DNA from: Armatimonadota bacterium
GTDB lineage: Bacteria > Actinomycetota > Acidimicrobiia > Spongiisociales > UBA5794
Direction: 5' to 3'
Length of the DNA: 6,125 bases
Assembly: GCA_008501565.1 (NCBI GenBank)
Contig: QQUL01000321.1
Coordinates: 1-6,125, forward strand
Both the position numbers and the translations under genes were made by a program. Below are positions 1 to 4,797 of the stretch, piece by piece; the stretch's first letter is position 1; every line of letters starts with the position of its first letter. The notes under the pieces were generated by a model that made no database searches, was not told the origin of the DNA, and was given only the letters and a program-made list of their open reading frames with translations.

Positions 1-256
1 CAATCACCCCGGAGAGGTTGATCGTGTTGTAGACAGTCCCGTTTGAGCCGTTGTACAGCGCAATTGTCCACCCCGCGAGGTCAGTACCAGCGGTACCAGC
101 GACCTCAACAAACTCACCAGTGTCCGTGCCCACATTGTCGTAGTGGATTTCATTGATGAACACCGGCACGCCAGCGGCGCTGGCAGCGGTCAGCGGCAGG
201 ACCGCAAACAGCATCGCGACGACGGCGACTAGGGCGAGCAAAGAGCGTTTGGTCAT
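1..256 (-). CDS. Secreted lamin-tail-domain protein, N-terminal part only
   Basis: Read on the minus strand from the ATG at 256-254, the frame stays open for 85 codons and leaves the window at base 1. The N-terminus is a clear Sec signal peptide: MTKR, a hydrophobic core to about residue 24, and a likely cleavage site at ASA-A near residue 28. The mature part begins VFINEIHYDN and continues GEFVEVAG, then DLAGWTIALYNG. This INEIHYDN...EFVE...L.GW.I pattern opens the lamin tail domain (LTD), an immunoglobulin-like fold found in many secreted bacterial proteins. In the ExeM/NucH extracellular nuclease family it precedes an endonuclease/exonuclease/phosphatase domain. The rest is out of view, so the catalytic identity cannot be told. 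A GAGGGA ribosome-binding site six bases upstream supports the start. A 9-base tandem duplication at 84-101 encodes the two AGT units at residues 53-58. The LTD call is fairly sure; any nuclease role is a guess. Confidence 0.8.
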   Translation of the reverse strand, partial: MTKRSLLALVAVVAMLFAVLPLTAASAAGVPVFINEIHYDNVGTDTGEFVEVAGTAGTDLAGWTIALYNGSNGTVYNTINLSGVI

Positions 257-262
257 CTGGAT

Positions 263-268
263 TCCCTC
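263..268 (-). promoter_or_regulatory. Ribosome-binding site of the lamin-tail gene
   Basis: On the minus strand GAGGGA lies six bases before the ATG at 256. It is a good match to the anti-Shine-Dalgarno sequence and fixes the start of the partial secreted protein. Confidence 0.6.
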
Positions 269-284
269 ATTCGATCGATGTCCT

Positions 285-302
285 GCCACCCAGCGTGGTG
301 GC
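285..302. repeat. Short perfect stem-loop between YciI and lamin-tail genes
   Basis: GCCACC (285-290) and GGTGGC (297-302) form a perfect 6-bp stem with a 6-base loop. It lies 28 bases upstream of the lamin-tail start codon and 79 bases past the YciI stop. It could be a weak terminator for the YciI gene or a leader hairpin of the secreted gene. There is no T-run on either side. The rest of the 257-381 gap shows only a small palindrome at 332-341 (CCCATGTGGG) and no convincing promoter. Confidence 0.3.
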
Positions 303-381
303 TCGGCTTCTACCGTAGTTGTCCTCGCGGTCCCATGTGGGTCGAGCGACTCGTGGGTTTTCGCGATGGTGACGGAGTCAG

Positions 382-705
382 CTATCGAATGGCCTCACCG
401 CGTACGAGGGATGCGTTGAACGGATACAGATCAGCCGTGAACAGGCCTTCGGAGACGAATGGGTCGGCTTCCATGAAGGCGATCGCTTCGGCTTCGGAAC
501 CGGCCTCGAAGATGACAACTGCCGGTCCATCGTCTCCGGTTGGGCGTCCAGCGAGGATTACCGTGCCATCGATGGTCGCCTGCCGAAGACGTTGATAGTG
601 GGCGACGCCGATCGCCTCGTCGGCCTCGGTCCACGCCGACGGATCGGACCGAAGCTCAGGCCGCGGACCGGGCCCGAAGACATACATCCACTGCTTCTGC
701 CCCAT
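382..705 (-). CDS. YciI family protein
   Basis: A 107-residue protein matching the YCII-related domain (dimeric alpha-beta fold, ferredoxin-like), a usual length for the family. The visible hallmarks are the helix AHYQRLRQATIDGTVILAGRP (from residue 35) with His36, the strand PAVVIFEAGS (61-70), the helix EAEAIAFMEADPF with Asp81, and the closing LYPFNASL. In the YciI family a conserved His and the Asp of the DPF motif form a putative active-site pair; His36 and Asp81 fit these. The reaction is unknown for most members. Related proteins include chlorinated-muconolactone dechlorinase types and fusions to sigma factors, so no substrate can be assigned here. No Shine-Dalgarno precedes the ATG, but a TACGAT hexamer sits six bases before it, as expected for a leaderless transcript. 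It is divergent from the DUF385 gene and could share a control region with it. Confidence 0.85.
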   Translation of the reverse strand: MGQKQWMYVFGPGPRPELRSDPSAWTEADEAIGVAHYQRLRQATIDGTVILAGRPTGDDGPAVVIFEAGSEAEAIAFMEADPFVSEGLFTADLYPFNASLVRGEAIR

Positions 706-711
706 GCATCG

Positions 712-717
712 ATCGTA
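712..717 (-). promoter_or_regulatory. Candidate leaderless -10 element of the YciI gene
   Basis: On the minus strand TACGAT (TANNNT type) ends exactly six bases before the ATG at 705. A transcript starting at or next to the start codon is therefore likely. No ribosome-binding site is present, which agrees with leaderless translation. No clear -35 box was found. The call rests on spacing and a short motif only. Confidence 0.35.
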
Positions 718-773
718 CCGCGGAATACGAAGCGGCGAAACCGTGCTGTACCGAAGCAGCTTGTATCAACATC

Positions 774-778
774 GGGAG
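774..778 (+). promoter_or_regulatory. Ribosome-binding site deciding the DUF385 start
   Basis: GGGAG lies five bases before the ATG at 784. The reading frame is open further upstream (an earlier ATG at 592), but that extension overlaps the YciI gene in antisense and has no family similarity. This site therefore fixes the start at 784. Confidence 0.6.
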
Positions 779-783
779 CCAGC

Positions 784-1188
784 ATGAGTGATTGGAACGC
801 GGGGATCATTGAGGAATTCCGAGCGAACAACGGGGCCGTTGGAGGCATGTTCGAAGGAGCACCGCTTCTCATCCTCGGGACAACCGGGGCAAAGTCGCAC
901 CAGCGTCGTGAAAACCCCCTCATGTATCGCGATGAGGGCGACCGCCGGTTCATCTTTGCCTCGAAAGGCGGGGCACCAAATCACCCACATTGGCTCCTCA
1001 ACGTCCGCGCCAACCCCACCGTCGTGGTCGAAGTACCCGGGGAAACCTATGAGGCGACCGCGGTCGAGGTTGAGGAACCCGAACGGTCCGAGATCTACGA
1101 ACGTCAGGGATCAGCGATGCCCCAGTTCGCCGAGTACCAGCAGAACACGGAGCGGATCATCCCTGTCGTGGAGCTGATCAAGGCATAG
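784..1188 (+). CDS. DUF385 deazaflavin (F420)-dependent nitroreductase-family protein
   Basis: A 134-residue protein of the deazaflavin-dependent oxidoreductase family (DUF385, relatives of mycobacterial Ddn), with a split-barrel fold. The family signature is plain. LLILGTTGAKSHQRRENPL (residues 28-46) is the phosphate/F420-side loop, and FIFASKGGAPNHPHWLLN (56-73) followed by VRANPTVVVEV (74-84) is the second cofactor-binding block. Characterised relatives use reduced F420 to reduce quinones, nitroaromatics or other activated double bonds, usually in the cytoplasm or at the membrane face. The substrate here cannot be told. One small oddity is GAKSH where many members have GxKSG. The length is about right for the short members of the family, and the N-terminal membrane-contact helix of Ddn is reduced to about 25 residues. 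It starts the plus-strand series; the nuclease follows after 60 bases. The family call is secure, and F420 use is inferred from the family. Confidence 0.9.
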   Translation: MSDWNAGIIEEFRANNGAVGGMFEGAPLLILGTTGAKSHQRRENPLMYRDEGDRRFIFASKGGAPNHPHWLLNVRANPTVVVEVPGETYEATAVEVEEPERSEIYERQGSAMPQFAEYQQNTERIIPVVELIKA

Positions 1189-1236
1189 GAACCGCGCACG
1201 GGAACCTTGCCAAGGAGATTCGTCATAGTCGCGTTG

Positions 1237-1256
1237 TAGGTTGTCACCATGACAAC
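1237..1256 (+). promoter_or_regulatory. Candidate -10 hexamer and start-codon palindrome of the nuclease gene
   Basis: TAGGTT (1237-1242, TANNNT type) ends six bases before the ATG at 1249, the same spacing as the candidate element before the YciI gene. Overlapping it is an inverted repeat, GTTGTC (1240-1245), ACCAT, GACAAC (1251-1256), whose centre contains the start codon. This could be a repressor operator sitting on the promoter or a hairpin in the message that masks the start. The only strong purine-rich site, AAGGAG at 1212-1217, is 31 bases from the ATG and too far to serve it. Confidence 0.35.
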
Positions 1257-2931
1257 GAGGCACGGCACCAAGGTCACAGCGACATCGCATCACCAACACG
1301 AACACGACAGTCGGCAGCCCGGGTCCATCGGTGGTGGCGAGGTCGGATTGTGCCTGACCCGCATCCATCACAGTCGATACACGGCGGCAACGCCCGTCGT
1401 CGATCCGGTACGACAGCGCCGTGCCGAGATCGGAGTCGATCACGAGAGGACCGTAGCCGATGCTTTGATGGAGATACACGAAGGGGACATCGAACGCATC
1501 TCGGCCACGGGTGCAGGCGCCTACCGCGATACGGAAACTGCCCTGGCCAACGGCGCCGGTGTGATTCTCGGTGGGAAGGTCGCGTCACCGGATGGGACGT
1601 TGGTCGGTGCGCCGGACATCCTTGTCAGGATGCCAACGGGCTACGCAGCCGTCGAAGTCAAAGCTCACCTTGTGCTCGGGACCTCGGGCACACCGGCGTG
1701 GATCACTCCGCTCGATGCTTTGGCGGCCATTGACTTCAGCATCGATATCCCTGACGAAGCACAAGGTTCCTTCCGACCGAACCGACGGCGCGATCTCTAC
1801 CAGGTGGCCCATTACTGGCGCATTCTCGATGCCTTGGGATATGCGGCCGATCATCCCGTCGGAGGCGTCATCGGTGCCGAGGAACCGTTCACGTGCGCAT
1901 GGGTCGATCTCGACAACGGAAAACAATCGATCCTCAACACCACGATCGATCAGGCAAACCAGGCCCTTGAAGCCGTTCGTCACGGATCAGATCATCCAGA
2001 CACACCTCTTGTTGCACCGTGGTGGCGCGGTGAGTGCAACACGTGTGAATGGATGCCACTGTGTCATGAAGCCCTCGTAGCCGCAGATGACCCGACACTC
2101 CTCAACCACGTATCGGATGAGACTCGAACCGATCTCGTCCTCAGCGGAATCACGTCGATCTCGCAAATCGCGTCACTCGAACCGACCGATGAACGGTTGG
2201 CGGAGCCATCCGTTGTGCTTCAAGCCCGTGCGTGGACACATGGTGGTCTGCTGCGGAGACCCGGAACCCCGACACCCATCGACGTGTCGAACCCCAGGAG
2301 GCAGGTGGACTTTGATATCGAAACGTACCTCGGAAGGATCTACCTCGCTGGGTTCCTGGTGACCGAGAACGGTGAATCCGTTTTTGATCCCGTGGTTGAC
2401 TGGGAAGGCACCGAGACATCCGAGGCTGATTTCGTTGCCCGGCTCTTCGATCGGCTGGCGTCCTATGGCGATGACGACACGTGCGTGTTCTACTGGACCA
2501 GTTATGAGCCAACGGTCCTCGGTGCCGCAGGCGAACGCTTCGATCTGACCGTTCCGGGGTTCGACACCGTTCAGGACTGGTTCGACACGTGCTCACTGGA
2601 CCTGCACCGCTGGACCAAGAATCGATTTGTGTCTCCGTCGGGATACGGCCTCAAGACGATCGCACCGCTGTGTGGCTTCGACTGGCGCGACGATGACCCG
2701 GGGGGCCAACAGTCTGAGATCTGGTTCGAGGAGATGCGTGCTGGTGACGCCAGCATGAAGCAACGACTGCTCGACTACAACGAAGATGATGTCGCGGCGC
2801 AGCTCGCCATCCGGAGCTGGGTCCTGTCCCGAGACGACGGTTCCGGGCCTGGTTCGACCGTCCCGTCTGCAGCCGATTGGCCACAGCACACACATTCTGG
2901 ACCAACCGACTGCGCCGCGGAATCTTTCTGA
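1249..2931 (+). CDS. TM0106-like nuclease: Cas4/RecB-like domain plus RNase H-like exonuclease domain
   Basis: A 560-residue two-domain protein, probably a cytoplasmic DNA-repair or nucleic-acid-processing nuclease. The first half is a PD-(D/E)XK (RecB/Cas4-like) domain. His65 lies in GVDHE; the catalytic Asp123 is in GAPD; Glu136 and Lys138 are in VEVK; Gln185-Tyr189 makes the QxxxY motif. Four cysteines match a Cas4/AddB-type iron-sulfur site: Cys35 near the N-terminus, then Cys263, Cys266 and Cys272 (CxxC-x5-C). A short helical linker follows. The second half (about 353-525) resembles the RNase H-like/DEDD fold of the YprB type: DFDIET (Asp356, Glu358), YWTSYEP (from 415), and YNEDDVAAQLA (from 510, with Asp513/514). 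No helicase motif is present. The first 30 residues are His-rich (HHQHEH) and unlike the family. ATG 1249 is the only ATG or GTG before Cys35, with an in-frame TAG just upstream. TTG at 1348 with GAGG is an alternative but would leave Cys35 as residue 2. The domains are sure; the biological role is not known. Confidence 0.88.
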   Translation: MTTRHGTKVTATSHHQHEHDSRQPGSIGGGEVGLCLTRIHHSRYTAATPVVDPVRQRRAEIGVDHERTVADALMEIHEGDIERISATGAGAYRDTETALANGAGVILGGKVASPDGTLVGAPDILVRMPTGYAAVEVKAHLVLGTSGTPAWITPLDALAAIDFSIDIPDEAQGSFRPNRRRDLYQVAHYWRILDALGYAADHPVGGVIGAEEPFTCAWVDLDNGKQSILNTTIDQANQALEAVRHGSDHPDTPLVAPWWRGECNTCEWMPLCHEALVAADDPTLLNHVSDETRTDLVLSGITSISQIASLEPTDERLAEPSVVLQARAWTHGGLLRRPGTPTPIDVSNPRRQVDFDIETYLGRIYLAGFLVTENGESVFDPVVDWEGTETSEADFVARLFDRLASYGDDDTCVFYWTSYEPTVLGAAGERFDLTVPGFDTVQDWFDTCSLDLHRWTKNRFVSPSGYGLKTIAPLCGFDWRDDDPGGQQSEIWFEEMRAGDASMKQRLLDYNEDDVAAQLAIRSWVLSRDDGSGPGSTVPSAADWPQHTHSGPTDCAAESF

Positions 2932-2979
2932 CATTCGCGGGAACGCATCATGCCACTGTCGGTAGGCTTTCAACAACAG

Positions 2980-2999
2980 CCCGCAGCATGCCCTGTGGG
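2980..2999 (+). repeat. Stem-loop between nuclease and LCP genes
   Basis: CCCGCAG (2980-2986) pairs with CTGTGGG (2993-2999) through one G-U wobble, with a 6-base loop. It lies 49 bases after the nuclease stop and 17 bases before the LCP start. It lacks a T-run, so it may be a weak terminator or a leader hairpin. The rest of the 85-base gap shows no clear promoter. Confidence 0.3.
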
Positions 3000-3016
3000 T
3001 GACGACGTAAGGGCTT

Positions 3017-4654
3017 ATGACGGTGCGACCAACCATCGCGGCACTTCTTTCGGCGGTGATACCAGGCGCCGGGCAGCTGTACGCGCGCAGGCCGATTCGA
3101 GCTGCGGTCTTCTTCTTCCCGACCCTCGCCGTTGGTGGGGCCACATACGTTCTCTTTGACCGCGGGACACTCGAACTTGCCCAACTCTTGGTCCGGCCAT
3201 CCTTCCTGACCGGTCTGCTTGTCGTCGATGCCGTGGTGCTCGTGTGGCGGATCGCATCGGTCATCGATGCCGCTTCGATCAGCTCATCAATCGGAGATCG
3301 GGCGGTGTTCGCACTGCCGATGGCCCTGATTCTCGTCGCTGTCGCCGCTCCGCATGGGTTGGCCTGGATCTATACGACGGACACGATCGACGCGTTGGAT
3401 GCCACCTTCGTCGCCGTATCTCCCAACTTTGTCAGGGCATCGCCAACCGAACAGACGAAATCCGGACAGCGAGATCTCGGTCGACGAACCATCGACTACC
3501 GCCGGACTGATCCGGCGGAAACCACTCGGACCGTGTACTCCCATGCGACCAGACTTGCGATCTTCGACCCGGAGTTCGGGGAGCCAGACGCGGTGCGGAT
3601 ATGGCCCGACCTCGCTTCGAAAGTCATCACGCAAGCCCCGTACGAGCCGCCTCCCGATCCACTCGGGGCCGACCGATTGACGATCCTCCTCGTCGGAGGC
3701 GATGCGGGACCGAACCGCGAGGGTCTCCGGACCGACTCGATGAATGTGGTGACCATCGACCTCACCTCGGGCGAGGTCGCCCTCTTCGGGTTCCCCCGCA
3801 ACTTCAAGATGATGCCCCTGCCGAAACGTTTCCAGAACTCGTTCATTGGCCTTGAGGAGGTGGTGGTCGAAGTGGACCTCACCGATGCCGATGCGGACGG
3901 GTGGCCTGACACGTGGTACGACCAGGATGGCGATTCGATTCCCGATGAACCACCCTTCGTGTCGTGTCACTGCTTCCCAACGATGCTGAACAAGGTGCAT
4001 CAGTACACACAGGACTGGACGCGGACGTATCCGTACTCACCGGACCCGGGCCTCTCGGCGTTGAAGGAAATTCTGTCCAATGCGATGGACCTTCCCATCG
4101 ACTATTTCGTGATGGTTGACATGGCTGGCTTCGTGGATGTCATCGACGCGATCGGGGGTGTTGACATCAACGTGAAGGAGGCTTACCACGTCAAGGTCTC
4201 GTCACCCGAGGTCGGGAAGCCCAAGGCAGCGATCAATGTCGAGCCCGGCATGAATCACCTCGACGGTCTCGAAGCACTGGCCTACACGCGGTGGCGTATC
4301 GGGTCCTCTGACTATCACCGAATGGGTCGCCAGAGGTGTCTGATCCGGGCAGCCGCGACGCAGACCGACACGCTCAGCCTCATTGCCGCCTACCCGACGC
4401 TTCTCGATCTCATGCGCGAATCGATCACCACGGACATCCCGATAGATGCACTGCCGGATCTTGTATGGGCCGCTGGCCAGATTGATCTCGACAACGTCGC
4501 GACCGTGGGTTTTGTACCACCCGCCTACAACAGTGGACGTACCCCCGGTCACTACCCCATCCCCGACATCGGCAAGATCCGTTGGAAGACCCGCGACGTC
4601 CTTGAAAACGGTGTCACGGCACAGTCGTCGTCAGGCGCAAGCGAATGCGACTGA
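3017..4654 (+). CDS. LCP (LytR-CpsA-Psr) family membrane protein
   Basis: A 545-residue integral membrane protein. LCP enzymes move lipid-linked glycopolymers onto peptidoglycan outside the membrane. The first 118 residues form a membrane region with three to four hydrophobic segments (about 5-20, 27-46, 62-83, 96-118). It contains PGAGQLYARRPIRAA, which resembles small membrane domains of the PGxGQxYxG type, whereas typical LCP proteins have a single anchor. The LCP domain runs about 220-470: LTILLVGGDAG (Asp229), LRTDSMNV (Arg238, Asp240), LFGFPRNF (Arg261, with Asn where PRD is usual), LPIDYFVMVDMAGFVDVIDAIGGVDI (359-384), and TRWRIGSSDYHRMGRQRC (424-441). The pyrophosphate- and metal-binding Arg and Asp residues are kept. 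Between PRNF and LNKV lies an insertion with two DxDxDG-like motifs (290-310) followed by Cys317 and Cys319; Cys441 may pair with one of these. The ATG at 3017 is preceded by AAGGG at short spacing. A role in arabinogalactan or other wall polymer ligation is inferred from the family. Confidence 0.9.
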   Translation: MTVRPTIAALLSAVIPGAGQLYARRPIRAAVFFFPTLAVGGATYVLFDRGTLELAQLLVRPSFLTGLLVVDAVVLVWRIASVIDAASISSSIGDRAVFALPMALILVAVAAPHGLAWIYTTDTIDALDATFVAVSPNFVRASPTEQTKSGQRDLGRRTIDYRRTDPAETTRTVYSHATRLAIFDPEFGEPDAVRIWPDLASKVITQAPYEPPPDPLGADRLTILLVGGDAGPNREGLRTDSMNVVTIDLTSGEVALFGFPRNFKMMPLPKRFQNSFIGLEEVVVEVDLTDADADGWPDTWYDQDGDSIPDEPPFVSCHCFPTMLNKVHQYTQDWTRTYPYSPDPGLSALKEILSNAMDLPIDYFVMVDMAGFVDVIDAIGGVDINVKEAYHVKVSSPEVGKPKAAINVEPGMNHLDGLEALAYTRWRIGSSDYHRMGRQRCLIRAAATQTDTLSLIAAYPTLLDLMRESITTDIPIDALPDLVWAAGQIDLDNVATVGFVPPAYNSGRTPGHYPIPDIGKIRWKTRDVLENGVTAQSSSGASECD

Positions 4655-4787
4655 CGTCGCGTACCCAGGGCTCGAGAGTACATATTTGTCCAATACAGCC
4701 CACAGAACGGATCACGAGGTGTAACCGTGCGTACCCAGGGTAGGAACCGACCCTCACGGTGGGTTCTTACCCTGGGTACGCGACGTC
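4653..4787. repeat. 18-bp perfect terminal inverted repeats with an internal third copy
   Basis: GACGTCGCGTACCCAGGG at 4653-4670 recurs as its exact reverse complement at 4770-4787, so the 135-base segment is bounded by perfect 18-bp inverted repeats. The 12-base core GCGTACCCAGGG appears a third time, in direct orientation, at 4729-4740. The left copy overlaps the last two bases of the LCP stop codon, and the right copy ends ten bases before the nitrite reductase stop. Between the first two copies is a comparatively AT-rich stretch (about 4677-4697). No clear target-site duplication flanks the segment. It may be a small non-autonomous element, a recombination product, or a paired-terminator arrangement. 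Confidence 0.6.
4729..4781. terminator. Bidirectional hairpin terminator between convergent genes
   Basis: The left arm 4729-4748 pairs with the right arm 4762-4781 over 20 positions with a single non-Watson-Crick position, which is a G-U pair in plus-strand RNA. The loop is 13 bases (4749-4761). It lies between the ends of the LCP gene (stop 4654) and the nitrite reductase gene (stop 4798), 17 to 75 bases past them, the usual place for a shared terminator. No U-tract follows in either direction, which is common for actinobacterial hairpin terminators. Confidence 0.6.
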
Positions 4788-4797
4788 TGCTACCGAA

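Noticed and set aside
84..101. A 9-base tandem repeat (GTACCAGCG twice) inside the lamin-tail gene
   Set aside because: It only duplicates an Ala-Gly-Thr unit in a coding loop. It is in frame and too short to suggest a functional repeat array.
592..783. A 64-codon N-terminal extension of the DUF385 protein from an earlier ATG
   Set aside because: It lies antisense to the YciI gene, has no family similarity and no ribosome-binding site, while the ATG at 784 has GGGAG at good spacing and begins where the family begins.
558..953. A 131-codon minus-strand open frame overlapping YciI and DUF385 genes
   Set aside because: It is antisense to the DUF385 gene and out of frame with YciI, with low-complexity Arg/Ser content and no family match.
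1249..2931. CRISPR-Cas context suggested by the Cas4-like domain
   Set aside because: There are no spaced direct repeats, no cas1/cas2 and no other Cas motif in the window. The domain pairing fits TM0106-like nucleases.
2593..3264. A 223-codon minus-strand open frame across the end of the nuclease and start of the LCP gene
   Set aside because: It is antisense to two recognised proteins, is Arg/Ser-rich in the manner of shadow frames, and has no recognisable motif.
3287..4000. A 237-codon open frame on the minus strand inside the LCP gene
   Set aside because: Long antisense frames are expected in GC-rich coding DNA. Its translation shows no domain, and the plus strand carries unmistakable LCP motifs throughout.
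4671..4728. A promoter or small gene in the AT-richer part of the convergent gap
   Set aside because: No convincing -35/-10 pair, ribosome-binding site or open frame with start could be found there.
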